Positions 1 to 12,750 of a stretch of DNA of 64,000 bases are shown here, in pieces (the first letter of the stretch is position 1; each line of letters begins with the position of its first letter). The notes beneath the pieces were generated by a model. That model was not told the DNA's origin, searched no databases, and saw only the letters and a list, made by a program, of their open reading frames with translations. Source of the DNA: Sapria himalayana (lineage: Eukaryota; Streptophyta; Magnoliopsida; Malpighiales; Rafflesiaceae). The position numbers were made by a program, and so were the translations under genes. The stretch covers positions 1,407,257-1,471,256 of the forward strand of contig JAREIK010001723.1 in assembly GCA_029783825.1 (NCBI GenBank). The letters run 5' to 3'.

Positions 1-329
1 AAAACATTGTACACTATATCTTAGGCAAACTCAACTTAGTAGAAAGATATTTGAACTTGGATCAACTTCAAGGTTACTAACTAACTTCATTTACCATAAT
101 GAGTTTGAAAGAGAATGCATGACTAAATTAATTAATATCATTGGTCTTTATATTAAAATTTTGAAAGATCCTAAAGTAGTCAATATTATGCAAACTTATT
201 TCTAAATTATTTATCTTATAATTCGTAGGTCTACAAGTAAAAATGACAATAAAATATTTTAAATTACAAAAATATTTAGTAATAAACAAACTTTGGAAAT
301 ATAGTGGAGTGATATATGTGATATCTATA

Positions 330-1520
330 TCTAGATTAGTCATAATGATGTAGCATTCCCATGCATCACTTCCATTATATTGATTTTAAGTAGAAACTAA
401 ATAAAAAATTTAGGATTGCTTGAGATTCTTATTCCTCATAATGGTCTCACCATATATAAGTATATGACGAGTATCTTTAGTGAATATGATATTAAAAAAT
501 AAAATTTTTAGTATCACATTTGATAATGCTTCAAATAACAGTGTCACTTTTAACATGTTTGCTAGAACTATATGAATCGAGCCCTAAATAGATATTTTTT
601 TACATAGATGTATGTGTCATAAATTAACTTAATAGTATTAGTGGGAATAAAAACTATTTTTCACATATTAGAAAATATAAGAAATTCACTAAATTATTTT
701 ATGATACATAGCAAACAATATCAGTTACATACTTTATATTTGTCAACAAGCCTAAAAAAGGAAAAAAATCCAAATGGATATGAGACACTACAAGAATTAT
801 ACCTATATAATATAGAGAACTTGTTATTGATGATTTATACTAAAAGAAATGAATTTTATTTTTAAAATTTTTTTATGATATGATGAAAAAGTGTTCATTT
901 GTGTACACTTCTATCACTTGTATTACACTTCAATGCATATGTGGATCATGAGGTTAATGTGATAGAGGTAAAAAATATATTAAGAAACATATCCACTTGA
1001 ATTAAACAAGCAAAGAATCTATAGGTTTGATTTATGAAAAATTAACTAATATATTTATATTTTATGACACTAGGTAAAATAGTTGTAGTGAGACTCTAAG
1101 TTTGAATATAATCATCATATTTAGAGGTAATGCCTTTTCTATTTAGTTAGCAATGGGAAAATAATAGGATGATTCATCAAATATGAACAAGCTACCCCAT
1201 TACTTAGATATTGATTACTACTTTATCCTATCACATGATAATATTAAGAATTTTAATATATTAAGTTGATAGAAATTATGCAAATCCACCTATCCCATGT
1301 TATTTTAAATGAGCATGATCTGTTGGAACATATGGTATCTAGTATAATATTAGAGTCTACTTTTTCTCTAAGTATGAATATTATTTTAGATAGGAGATCC
1401 AAACTATGATCAAATATCATGAAAGTACTTTCATACTTGAAGAATTGAGAAGTTTCAAAGATGAGTATTTTATGATTGAGTGAAAGAGTTACTAATGAAT
1501 GATGATTCTTATGATGACAT
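330..1520 (+). pseudogene. Degenerate hAT-family transposase
   Basis: Translating across frames recovers the usual order of a plant hAT (BED-type) transposase. Near 335-480 are pieces like the segment before the catalytic core (ITS.., PHNGLTIYKY). Near 505-560 is NKIFSITFDNASNN, the family's 'ITVDNASxND' motif. Near 600-640 is RCMCHKLT, matching 'RCxxHILNL'. Near 1,250-1,470 is the C-terminal dimerisation region: FNILS, STYPML, LESTFSLS, ILDRRSKL and VLSYLKN. The motifs lie in different frames with many stops, so no protein is made. No terminal inverted repeats were found. The N-terminal zinc finger would lie before 330 but is not recognisable. The neighbouring 1,560-1,930 shows nothing supportable. 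Confidence 0.75.
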
Positions 1521-2026
1521 TGAGGTTAGCGCTAATATCAAAATTAGACATAATGAACTAGACTAGACTACAAACACATGTTGAATATTGATTACTCTAT
1601 TTGTCATGTCTCTCTTTGTTTTATGCACATTTATTTTGGTGATGTACTCTATTTTTTAATTTTGAACTTTTCAATTTATATTTTATTATTATTTGTTATA
1701 AGATCTCTATGGCATGATGTTCAAAAATAAAATACATATAAATCTTTTATTTAGTTATAGACTTACGGTCTTTATTTCTTATTAAATATGTTTATTTTAA
1801 TTTACATTCAAGTGCAATACAATGCAATTAAATATGGAAATTTAAATTTTACTTAAAATTTGATATTTAAATTTCACTTAAATTTTTTATTATTTGTCAA
1901 ATGATCCAAATACACTACCACTACTACCCTACAACCATACTACCATATCACAACCCATTGGGAACTACCCACAACCCATGAGATAGGACCAATGCCTCAT
2001 AACCCACATGCCACAAGCCTAGTGCA

Positions 2027-2048
2027 CCCCCCCCCCCCCCCCCCCCCC
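2027..2048. repeat. Poly-C tract, 22 C
   Basis: An uninterrupted run of 22 cytosines in otherwise AT-rich DNA, in a slightly GC-richer segment that leads into the GTGTCAA-type element fragment. Confidence 0.9.
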
Positions 2049-2099
2049 TCCATTAAGCATTGGACCCTTGGAATCTATGCCACTATCCAATGCCCAAAT

Positions 2100-2372
2100 A
2101 GAACTTGGACTTGTCTACCCAAGGCTAGCTAGCCAGGGAAACCAAGCACTAGGTCAACGTCATGTCAATGCCATGCCACTAACCCAGCATGACTGACATG
2201 CCTATTTCATAAAGCTATGCCATCGAGCCATGACAGATTGACATGAAATTTGGCCATGCTGGCATGGCATGAGCACTCTTTTCATGTCATATCTAGCATG
2301 ACACGGTAGCTCGATTGGGCCACCAAAAATTGGGATGTGTTGGCACGACATGGCCAATTTAACATCTCTAGT
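2100..2372. mobile_element. Fragment of GC-rich GTGTCAA-ended element
   Basis: A GC-rich island with repeated CATGNCATG and GGCACGACATG words, like the better preserved copies at 13,472-13,995 and 27,449-27,868. The right end (CCAATTTAACATCTCTAG) is a mutated form of the family terminus TTTGACACCTCT. The left end is not identifiable. The copia remnant starts directly after it. Confidence 0.5.
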
Positions 2373-2379
2373 TTGACCT

Positions 2380-3330
2380 TGTATGTGGATATGATAACTA
2401 TTGATGGGAATTATCATGGATATGGTTAATTTAGTGAAAAAGTTTCTTGCCTAAATATTTGACATGACTTATCTTGAGATAGCAAACCTTATACTTATTA
2501 TCAAAATCCTAAAGATCAACAAAAGAAGATATGCCTTGGGAAACAAGAATATGTGAGAGATATACTCCATAAGTACAATATCATCGATTGCAATCCAATG
2601 GGAACTCTTATGATGTTGGTATGAAGCTAATAGCAAGTAAAGCTTTTCTACTCAATTGGAGAAGGAAGAAATGACTCTCATTTCTTATGTCAGTGTGGTT
2701 AGAAAACTAATATATTCTATGATATGTACAAGACACGACATTTTACATATTGTGAGAACATTGAGCATATAATATTCAATCATAGAAAGGAGCATTGGAA
2801 TTCCATTAAAATTGGAGCTAAGGTATCTTTGTGGTAGTATTGACAATGCATTACAATTTGAGGGGAATAATAATGAGAAAATATTAAAGGTCAATATATC
2901 TATTGATATTGTCTAGGGTGGATATATGGAAATATGAAGATCTACAAGTAGGGATATCTTTAATTCGAATGGTTGTTCTATGAGCTAGATGAACAAAATA
3001 CTATAGTTTCTCTTTCATCCACGAAGGTATAATATATGATTTTTACCCATGTGAGTATGGAAATTATTTGGATATGAAGGTTGTGTCAGAGCTTTGATTC
3101 AAGTAGAATGAGCTAAGAAATAGTTGTGACAATCAAAGTATCATCTATCCAGCAAAAATCTAACCTTTTATGCAAAGAAAAAGCACATTGACATCTAATA
3201 TCAATTCATTTGAGAACAAGTAGACCAAAGGTTAATTTGGCTGGAGAAAATTGACATGAAGAAGAATATCAAATATTTATTTGCAAAGGCTATGAGTGCC
3301 AAGAAGTTTGAGTGATGCAAGGCTGAAACT
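2380..3330 (+). pseudogene. Degenerate Ty1/copia RT-RNase H
   Basis: Fragments follow the order of a copia pol C-terminus. LYVDMITIDGN near 2,385 is a damaged form of the YVDDM catalytic motif. CLGKQEYVRDILHKYN near 2,535 corresponds to 'SQxKYVxxILxKFxM'. HRKEHWNSIK near 2,790 matches 'PGKEHWxAVK'. RYLCGSIDNALQFEG follows and matches 'RYLRGTSDxxLxF'. RSTSRD near 2,940 matches 'RSTSGY'. KKHIDI.YQFI and FAKAMSAKKFE near 3,180-3,310 match 'TKHIDVRYHFIRE' and 'LTKPVxxxKFE'. Frames change repeatedly and stops are frequent. The gag, protease and integrase parts are missing, replaced upstream by the GC-rich element. Confidence 0.8.
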
Positions 3331-3349
3331 AGGGTGAAAAAAGTATTTG

Positions 3350-3840
3350 CTAAGTGGGAAAATATTATGATTTGACTTACACTTATAAAATTAGTACAAG
3401 AGTTTATTATTATGACAATGAAATGTGAAGTCAATACATAGGTAATAAAATTATTGTATGTCTAGATATCAATCCCATCCCATGAAAATTATTTTGATAG
3501 ATTAATTAATTAATATTAAACTAACTATGATTCAAGTTGAATAGATATACTTGGTCTATGAGAATATTACTTTTGGGAATTAACAACATTCTTGTAATTG
3601 ATAGTGTTTCTCATTGTTTGGCCAATATTGTATTTAGATATTGGATGAAGAGTAGAATAATATAAAATTGCTCATGTGTCCTCATTGCATACGAGATAAT
3701 CATCATTTGTTGGATAGTCACTATCAAGGATGATCCCCTCATAGTTATTCTATAAATATTTTAATATTAAAGTAATATGTCATTCTTTGAAATGTTCATT
3801 TACATTATACTTCATTTTTTCAATATATTAACCATTCTTG
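3350..3840 (+). other. Possible decayed copia LTR, otherwise empty
   Basis: GCTAAGTGGGAAAATATTATG at about 3,350 resembles the purine-rich tract plus LTR start found just after copia pol genes (AAGTGGGAGATTGTTRGG). No second LTR copy was found, so the LTR boundary is a guess. I see no gene in this stretch. Confidence 0.3.
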
Positions 3841-5290
3841 ATGATTGAATTGAGTTCATATTTTTATTCTCTAACCTCTAATTATTTTGAGGATGTGAGA
3901 TAATGTGATATTAATTTTATTTGTGTTTTCAACTTTGTAAGCATCATACTCATGATAATTAAAATATATCTACCATTGAATCTCACATATTCGTAAGTAT
4001 AATGTTGTCACTACCATACAAATCTCTCCCACTTATTTGTATCACATGACATGCATATCACCATCCTCCACAGTCAACAAAAGACTCAAATATTAAGGTG
4101 AAACTCCTAGATAACTCATCATAATTAACACTCATATTACTATAAGTTTGAGGTTTCTAGATAGTGCATAAATTATAAGTTTTTAATACTTTTGTACTTT
4201 CAGCTTTTTGAGCATCGTACTCACAATGATTAACATATCAAAATTTTAGGTTATCACATATTTATTTATCTCTCGTGTTAAGATTAAAAATGCTATCTTT
4301 ATCTTCTTTATCTTCTTTTTAAGTTTTGGGACCTCACATGAGAATTTAAGTTGAAAGTCATGGTGCCAACTAGAAGTCATGACTTTATCTTCTTTTTAGA
4401 TATTATTTAAAGCACTAACTTCTTGATGCTGGGAATGATCATGACTGATACTTCTACTTTCCGTGACATAAAGTCTTGGTATTAAGAATTGACCATGAAT
4501 TTGGTCTTGGCTTTGTTAGTAAAGTTTCATGACACTGAGATTGTCGTGGCTAAGAAAAAACTCTCTATAACATAAAACCGTGGTGCTAAGAATTAGCCAT
4601 GAGTTTTGTATTGACTTGATGAATAAAATATCATGACACTGGGATTGCCACTACTAATGCAAGAACTCTCTATAACATAAAGTTGTGACATTGGAAAAAA
4701 TCATGACAAGAGTAATTGCTAGCTAAAACAAAAAGTCATGACAAAAAAAATGCAGAGATTCTTATCTCTTGATGCTTTGACTTTGCTTTGAATACGTCAT
4801 GGCTCATGAATTTATCATGACTACTTGTACTAATAAAGTATTTAGTTATTATGACATAAAAATAATTTCATAGCCATTAAATTTGTTTAGAGCTAGTGTG
4901 GTCATGATTCTAAATAAATATCATGATCATAATGATTATGTTACATAATAAAATTATTATGTCTACTTAGTGGTAGAGTCATGACTTAAAAAGAATATCA
5001 TAACTATTTTAGTAGAATTATAACCAAGAAAAGATATTAAAACTACCTAAGTCTAATGTGAAATATAATAATAGAACTATAATGATTCCTCAAAGCTTCT
5101 CTCCCCTACAAGTCCTTTTCCCACTTAGTTCATTATTTTCTCTCAAATTATATATAATATCACTAACATGCATCAAATTTTCTTGAAAATTAAATTTAAT
5201 AAAATCTCATTGATATTCACTTTAATATAAGAAAAAAAATCCTATTTTTACTTCCCAAAAGTCAAAATTTACTTGGTATTGTGATTACTA
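3840..5290 (-). repeat. LTR-like copy 1 (3' side) of gypsy remnant
   Basis: Direct repeat of 7,470-9,440 with heavy divergence. Shared landmarks in order: GAGGATGTGAGATAATG (3,890; 7,490), GGTTATCACATAT (4,250; 7,865), a segment rich in AAGTCATGAC-type words, CTCTCCC plus 'CCACTTAGTTCA' (5,100; 9,260), and AATAAAATCTCATTGATATT (5,200; 9,350). A third relative lies near 41,990-42,990. Confidence 0.55.
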
Positions 5291-5699
5291 AATAAACTAG
5301 CACATTAAATATATTGTTCAACCTTGAGCAATGAGTTTACTTCCACACAACAAAGAGAATGAAAAAAATATACACAACATCAATATCACAAGAACTCATT
5401 ATAACTATCATCATATATAATAATAGATATATCATCTACATGATGAAGAAGGGGAGCAGTATGTTAAAAGGTCATGGGAAGAAGAATTTCACTCTAGAGG
5501 GATCAAATGGATGTATATATGTGAAAGGTTTCTTTAAAATTTCTATCTATTCTATACATTCCATTATTTTAGAAATAATATCACAAAGTGTATCCTATCT
5601 TTTTCCAATGAGCAAATTACATTTACTTTTGTTTTTTAATAAAATTAATTTCTTACATCTTTGATCAACTACTTCTTACAATAATGCACATTTTTTATT

Positions 5700-6300
5700 A
5701 TTTTTGAATCTCATTACATGATCATCATTTTCCACTCATCTTCATGAGACTCATAGAGTTTTCCAAAAGAATTTATTTTTCTCATCACTCTGGTATCTAT
5801 TCACTTTAGTTCCCTTCTTCATGATTTTCAATATGCATTCTTCAAGTTTTTCTTGGGCGGCCACAGACAAATTTTCCTTCTTTTGGAGATTTATCTCCAA
5901 CTGTTCCATCAAAAAAATATAGAAATGCTTAATCTCCATTTTAAGTTACTTATCTCAAAAATCAGTCTCACACTTCATCATCCTATTTAGCCTATGTATC
6001 AGTTCTTCAAATTTTCTTTTTTTATTCAATAAGTAATAATCAACTAGGTGTATATGTGCTTCATTGGTTTAGCACAATATTGTTATCAATGAATGGTAAA
6101 TTAATTCTCTCGAGAATTCATCCTCTAAAAATCTGAGGATTGATTTCTCCAAAATTATCCCCACATTTATTTTAAATCTTTTGACTAGGACAAAAAACAT
6201 TATTCCCATGTTTTGTAATCCATATAACTCATTAATGGGTTCTCTATCAAATGGTACCCACACTCCTCAGATAAACTTTTTTATCATCTATATCTTCTAA
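5700..6300 (-). pseudogene. Env-like / plant transposon-protein domain, broken
   Basis: Two minus-strand open frames carry this. The frame at 6,069-6,263 reads VPFDREPINELYGLQN and then KINVGIILEKSI and SLITILC. This matches the pattern VRG..V.F....IN..LGL ... INVG..I ... LIT.LC of the 'putative plant transposon protein' domain found after pol in Athila/Calypso-like gypsy elements. The frame at 5,751-5,939 (LMEQLEINLQKKENL, then QEKLEECILKIMKKG) is lysine/glutamate-rich and probably coiled coil, as expected C-terminal to that domain. A frameshift or stop separates the two. The role of the family is not established. This copy cannot encode a whole protein. Confidence 0.55.
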
Positions 6301-6329
6301 ATTGGAATAAAATTTTTTGATAATTGAAG

Positions 6330-6332
<3 letters not shown>

Positions 6333-6362
<30 letters not shown>
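6333..6362. repeat. (CT)n microsatellite
   Basis: About 14 CT dinucleotides inside the internal region of the gypsy remnant. They generate an Arg-Glu run in the minus-strand frame there. Confidence 0.9.
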
Positions 6363-6364
<2 letters not shown>

Positions 6365-7469
6365 CAAGCATACAAAATTTCTTCAATTTCCTCCTCTCAA
6401 TTGAATATTGGAAAGGAGGAATAACATCTTTAAAACCATGTTCACCTATGGAACTCTTCCTTATTAATATTGAAATCATCCATTTTTATCCAAATTCTAA
6501 GAAGAAAGTCAACTTTAATGCCATGACTTTTGTTAAAGCTTTGATAGTGAATTTCCTCTGTCACTTGCATTTTACATTTTTGCTAGATTCATTCTCATCT
6601 ATTCTTGCTTTTAACTCCAAAATTAAGGCTACAACCTTCAAAGTGACTCGAATTTTAATCAATGGTGTTCTTGAAGTTTTTGTTTGAGTGGGGAGAAGAT
6701 AAATTAGAAGTGTAGCAAAAAGAATCAGGATTAAAATTTTAAAAGGGGTTAGCTATTAGTCATGGTCCTAACAAACATGTCATAATATTTTATGTGACCA
6801 TGACATCTTATTTAAAAAAAAAGTCATAGTTGAGTTTAAGTATCATAACTTTATTTAAGTATCCATTGTGTATAAGTATTGATAGTAAGTGTATGAGGTT
6901 GAAAAAAAATATATGAAAAGTATTTATTACATCTAAGCTAAAGGTAAAACTTTGGGTTGCTTCCAAAATAATGCTACATTTTAAGTCCATAACTAGGCTT
7001 GTTTCTCTAGGGTTAACTTCCTCATCATTGATCTCCAATATCCATGCTATTCTCAGTATGCTTCTTTATCTTTTTCCATGTACTTTCTATGTTGATCAAT
7101 GGTATTGAATAGTAGATATCTAGATGACCCTTCTTTATTTGGGCAGTGATATAAAAAAATTCCATAGCTCATTCAAGCATGCTCTTCATAGGTTTAGTGT
7201 TTATGGTTGTGACTTTTTCAATTATCACAACTTTTTGCTGCAGTTCACTTTCAACATTTTTGTTGTATTATTCATCTTTTTTTCTTTCCTAATCCTTATT
7301 GTTTTCCTCGCAAAATATTTTAGCTTCAGGTGGAATGCCTCCAAAATTCATATTTTTTGAGTTTCACTTCTAACAATCTTAATCTTTCTTCTTCCACATC
7401 ATCATTTTTATTTATTTCCATTAACAAATTTAGAATATGGTCTTCAATTAACAAATGTAGTACAATTCT

Positions 7470-9440
7470 TCAATCTTAATTATCTCAAGGATATGAGATA
7501 ATAAGGTGCTAATTGTATTTGTTCTCTCAACTTCATAAGAACCATACACCGGATAATTAATATATGTATTCCCATAAATCTCACATATAAAAATCATACA
7601 ATTAAACATAATTCATTGGGATGTCACCATCATATTAATCTCCCTCACTTGCATGTGTCCCATGACATATGTCACCATTAGTCATGATGAAGACACAACT
7701 ACCACACTATGGTGAAAATCATAGCTTAGATACTATAGATAATTCATATATTACTTTAAGGTAAGTTCTTATAAGTAGTACAAAACATTTAGTTTTTTAT
7801 TACATATGTGCTTTTAATTTTGTGAGTATCATACTCATTATAATTAATATATCTCAATTTTGGGTTATCACATATTAGTTTATCTCATGTGTTAAAATTA
7901 GAAGGATTCTTACATTTCTATTCAACCCATATGAGTGTGCATCATAGCTTATCTATCATCATCCACCATTGCTAACATGCATAAACTAAGATATTCATGA
8001 AACTCATAATTTTTGGTTCAAAATAGCATCCATATCCATCAATATCCAAACATAACATTAACCAAATATAAACTCATAATTTCATTCATTTATCACAATA
8101 TAATTACATTACCAATAGTAAAATTTTATTTAGCTAAATATTAGGAAAAAAAATCAAGTGAGATGTGTTGAGATGCATCTCAACTGATTAGAAGGTTCCC
8201 AATGGTTGCCCACCCAATTTTTAACTACTAAATCATAATTCCAATCAATATTGTTTCTTATTTCCCTTGAATTTGTTGTATAGAAGTTCAATTTTGCATT
8301 GTTTAGCATTTGGAATTTGCACCACATTTCCCTTTTTGTTATATCTTTCTCTTCTTTATTTATTTCTAAATATAGCTTTTATACGTTGGAACATCGCATG
8401 ACAATTTAAATAGGAAGTCATGACTTTATTTTCTCTTTAGATCTCCTTTGGATCACTAATATCATGGTACTAAGAATGATTGTGACTGATATCTCTACTC
8501 TATGCAACACAAAGTCATGATACAATAAATTAGTCATGACTTTGGACTTGGTTTTGTTAGCAAAGTATCATGGTGTTGAGGTTACCGTGAAAGAAAAAAC
8601 ACTCTGTAACACAAATTTGTGGCAATGGGAATTAATTGTGTCTTTGTTAGTAAAGTGTCACAACACTAAGATTGATGTGATTGAGAAAAACTCTTTGTAA
8701 CACAAGGTTGTAGTATTGAGAATTGGTTGTGGCTTTGATGTTCTCTTGATGAACAAATTAATAACATGACATTGGGATTGTCATGACTGAGGCAAGAACT
8801 CTATGTAACATAAAGTCACATCTATAAAAAAGCAATGATTAGAGTAACTACTCTCTGGAATGAAAAATTATGATAGAAACTATGTCCTAGCTCATTGGCT
8901 CACATCTCTTGATACTTGGGGTCTATTTTAAATAAATCACGACTCAAGAATATGGCACGACTACTTGTACTAGTGAAATACTTAAATGTCATGACATGAA
9001 ATTAACATCATGATCATTGAATTTATTTAGAGTCGGTGCATTCAAGACTCTAGAAAAATATTATGGCAATGATGATTATGTTGCATGGTAGAATGTTTAT
9101 GCTAATTTAGTAGTAGAATCATGATATATAAAGAAATTCATAATGATTTTAGTTGAGTTATGACTAATATAAGATGTTGCAACTACCTGAGCCTAAGGTG
9201 AAAGGTGTATATAAGTCATGAAAAAAGAATTGTCATGACTCTCAATAATTTTTCTCTCCCACGAGCCCTTGTTCAACCTAGTTCACTATTTTTACCTAAT
9301 TTGTATACAATTTTATTAAAATTCATCAACTCCTCTCAATATAAGAATTTAATGAAATCTCATTAATATTCACTCTAATACATGGAACACACTTATTTTT
9401 ACTCCTCAAAAGTCATAATTTATTGAATATTTTGAGTACA
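7470..9440 (-). repeat. LTR-like copy 2 (5' side) of gypsy remnant
   Basis: Direct, diverged copy of 3,840-5,290, longer because of an extra segment around 7,900-8,380. The 8,380-9,250 part is dense in GTCATGAC-type palindromic words (e.g. near 8,423, 8,513, 8,552, 9,235). No PBS was recognised on its inner side near 7,380-7,470. Confidence 0.55.
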
Positions 9441-9459
9441 ATACCTCAATTTTTGTATG

Positions 9460-10912
9460 ATATGACTCCATTACTAAGTTGACATAATCTTTTTATTGTG
9501 CAACATAGTCTTCATGGTCACGATATATTCTAAGAGTTGTGACGTACTATCTCAAAAACACATAATGGTAACAATATTATTGTAACATCATGATAGCTAT
9601 GTAGCCAATTAGTATAATTAGTTGTGGTAAGTTTTAGCATAACACCTTTTTCAATACAATGTCAAAATATCAAGCATTTTGAATTGAAATATTATTTCAT
9701 CATGAAAGGTTGTTACAAAGAGCATTTACTCTAGTCCTGATATTTCCAATGTCATGATTTTGTGCTCTAGCAAGAAAATTTCAGAGAGCACTTTCTATTT
9801 AATTTTAATATTAGGAGCTCTACATTCTGAAGCATACTGGTTAAATATTTGATGATTGTAATATCAAACTTGATGTTTATCAAATTTCTAGTTTGGATTT
9901 CTTCTTCCACAACAAACTATTAAGCTTTCTCCTTCATAGCTATTGTTATAATTATTGTAATTCCAATATCTTCCACAAATGTAACTTCCACCACATCCAT
10001 GGAGTCTACCTTTATCTTGACCATATTGGTTTCTTTTATAACCATAACTTTCATGTATATTTTGAGTTGTAGCTTGAAAAGTTTCTCATTTTTCTCTTGT
10101 TTCTTATTATGCTTATCTTCATATGCTTGTAGTGATCCTTGGTATTTCTCAATCATTATTTTCTCCAAATCTTTAGGCCCTTTGATTGTCACATCAATAT
10201 GCTCAAATTTATGATCCAACAAACACAATATCTTCTCTATTATTCTAACATCTCCAAAGGTTTCACCATTTTTTCAATTGATGAGAAATCACGACTTCTC
10301 TTAAGAAATAATCAGTAATAGGATCCAAAACTTTCATTTGCAAAGATTCAAATTCATCTCTTACTATTTGGAGATGGATCCTTTTCACTTGTTTAGATCT
10401 TTTAAAAGATTTCTACAACTTTTCCCAAGCTTCTTTAGCAAAATTGATGCTTAAAATATTTTCAAACCCATCATCATCTAATGCTTGATAGATGAAGTAG
10501 AGAGATTTCTTGTATATCTTTCTCATATCTCTCAAACTATTCCTTTGAGTTGTAATTAGCACAACTTCATCATTCAGCTCGCTAAAATTATTTTCTATGA
10601 TATTCCAAATATCATGCATGCCAAGGAAAGCTTTTCATCTTGATTCTCTATTTGTCATAATTATTACTATTAAGCATCGTGACTTGAAAGGATGTCATTT
10701 CATTCACCATATCACTCAATATAGTAAGAATTCTCAAAATATGTATGCACATATAATTCAAAAGAGCAAAAACTATTCAGAGAAAATGATAGCACTTGGT
10801 GGTGCATAAAAACTATGGTGAGAATAATTTTAATCTCATTGGATTCCTCTTGTTGAGACATTCAGTTAGATGTATTATAAGATATACTATCAGCTAATCT
10901 TCCTCTAATACC
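9460..10912 (-). pseudogene. Ty1/copia gag, frameshifted, with primer-binding site
   Basis: On the minus strand, just inside the LTR at about 10,917, TGGTATTAGAG differs by one base from the initiator-Met tRNA primer-binding site TGGTATCAGAG. The frame at 10,413-10,619 reads MHDIWNIIENNFSELNDEVV, then LYFIYQALDDDGFENI and AKEAWEKL: the core of copia-type gag (UBN2 family). The frame at 9,920-10,228 continues with FEHIDVTI, PKDLEKI and GSLQAYEDK. A damaged zinc knuckle (YYNHQIFNQYASECRAP, first Cys residues lost) follows near 9,800-9,880. Gag forms the virus-like particle in such elements. The frame is broken between parts, and protease onward is absent. It is in the opposite orientation to the copia remnant at 2.4-3.3 kb, so it is a separate element. 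Confidence 0.8.
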
Positions 10913-10916
10913 ACTT

Positions 10917-11325
10917 TGTTGGAAATAAAAAAAAGTTATATTATAATCTATGTTTTAGTTTCAATCAATTTTTTTTTGCTTGAATGTTCTAACTTAGAAA
11001 GTTATTATTTTATCTTTTATTTTTTGATGATAAAACAAATAGTGGAGAAAGATATTTATAGTAATACTAGATAAATCTCAACTACATAAATTATAACTAT
11101 ACATCTAATATTAATATAAGAATTTATACGATAATTAATGACACTAAAATCACATCGAATACTCTAGAAATAGACTTGAATTTTAGTTTGGGTTTAATAT
11201 CAAATTTATGATCCTGACATATGTAAAAATAGATCATGTTGTAAGTTAGCATGTGTGGTCGCATAGCTGCTACATCTCTAGTTCTAATGTGCTTTGCTAG
11301 GTTGTATGCCATAGTAATTGAAAAA
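10917..11325 (-). repeat. Probable 5' LTR of the copia gag remnant
   Basis: Begins (plus strand) TGTTGGAAAT directly outside the primer-binding site, the normal junction for a copia LTR ending in ...CCAACA on the coding strand. The outer boundary is uncertain because no partner LTR is present. Confidence 0.5.
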
Positions 11326-11329
11326 AATT

Positions 11330-11544
11330 ACCTATATAGTGCAATCATAATAGAGTTTATAAGGCACGACAAACTAGGGTGGCAAGTCAAACCCTATTTT
11401 TATAGATCGAGATAAGGTTGGGTCTACATACACACTTTTTTCGAGTTAAGTATGGCCTAGCACAACTATATCAGTTAAGTATGGCCTAGCTTAACTATAT
11501 ATGTTACCTATGGTCTACCTGCACTTTTACAAAAGTAAAAACCA
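11330..11544. other. Intergenic, short 29-bp tandem repeat
   Basis: AGTTAAGTATGGCCTAGC occurs at 11,444 and again at 11,473. Nothing else is recognisable. Confidence 0.5.
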
Positions 11545-12750
11545 TTCCAAAATTGTATGGAACAAACTATGCCTGCCCAAAGATAAATTATGTTTTGACA
11601 TTTGTCCACTTCCAATCACTACATAAAGTTCTATTACTAAATCATTTATGATACTTTCATCTTGAGGATGATACATTATTGCTATAAAAATAGAATCCAC
11701 AATAATTATTTCAAATAAAAAATTCATCCTCAAAATATTAAAATAAATCATACAATAAATAAACATACAAGATAAAAGAGATTTGAGATAGAGATGATTT
11801 ATAAAAGGAGGAACCATTATTTTATAGAAGAAAAAATTAGAAATCCTAAAGGGAATTCTGAGGTGAGAAAAGTGAAGTTCACCTACCCTAAAGGTGTCGA
11901 ATAGGTCCTGTCATGCTAGCACGACCATTTTTTAGGTGATCCAGTCATGCCACTATATCATGCCAGACATGACATGGTGTGGATAGCATGATATAACATA
12001 TATTTTAATAGGCACGAAAAAGCCAAGTTGGCTTTTATTTGAGTGGATTCATGATGGATAGTGCTGGCTTTAGCCCAAATGAAATTATACTAAAATTTTA
12101 ATTTTATATTTATGAATACAATTAAAATATTATGAAATTTTATTTTTATATTAATGTAAAATCAAAATAAAAATTTATTTAAATGAAATAATAATTCATA
12201 AACATAATATTAATATGATAAATTATATAATATAAGCTAATCAACAAATATCAAAAATAAAAAAAAAATATCGTATCATATTCATATGAAAAAAAAGTAA
12301 TCTACAAGAGCACAAATCACCATCATCAATCAATGTCTATAGTATAGTAGTGTGGATGTAAATATAAATCATATGTGTCTGAAGGTATTGTTAGTGGTAG
12401 CCTCAATATTCTTGATCTCGATGTCGGATGAGACATCATCCTCCAGCAACTATTTCACATTATAATAAATATCCAACCTTGAATCTTCCAAGTCTTTCAT
12501 GTATGCAAGTGTTTATATGATATCTAGTCATATATTTTTTTATCACCTACATGAAATAACATTGGTTATAACAAAAAAAAAAGACTTTGATTATACGATA
12601 TACACTAGATGGGTCAAAAGATCACGTGTCATCTTAGATGACATGGGATAGATGGATTTGTATAATATCAACTAACTTATAATATCTAAATTCTTATTCT
12701 CATCATGTAAAAGGATGAATTAGAAATTAATATATATGGAGATACCTATT
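11545..12750 (-). mobile_element. hAT-derived tandem unit A
   Basis: First of three tandemly arranged related units, each starting (plus strand) TTGTATGGAACAAACTATGC or a close variant. Minus-strand translation of 12,400-12,680 gives pieces of a hAT dimerisation domain: SKM.RDLLTSLVYIV.SKSFF, LAYMKDLEDSRLDIYYN and LLEDDVSSDIEIKNIEAT. These correspond to 'SKMARDLLxxxxSTVASESxFS' and 'LxCxKDWExxR'. The rest is AT-rich 3' sequence with an internal GC-richer patch (11,895-12,050) related to the GTGTCAA element family (AAAGGTGTCGAATAGGTC). Non-functional. Confidence 0.6.

Larger units (their letters stand above)
3840..9440 (-). mobile_element. Athila-like Ty3/gypsy retrotransposon remnant
   Basis: Two diverged direct copies of a 1.5-2 kb sequence (3,840-5,290 and 7,470-9,440) flank about 2.2 kb, which fits LTRs around an internal region. 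On the minus strand the internal part contains, near 6,950, the reverse complement of GGTTGCTTCCAAAATAATGC, a form of the conserved GGTTGCCTCC word found just after pol in plant gypsy elements. Downstream of it is an env-like domain (5,700-6,300). Nearly all of gag-pol is missing: only a few hundred bases separate the 5' LTR-like copy from the post-pol word. This is therefore a large internal deletion or a non-autonomous derivative. LTR ends and target duplication were not resolved. Confidence 0.55.
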
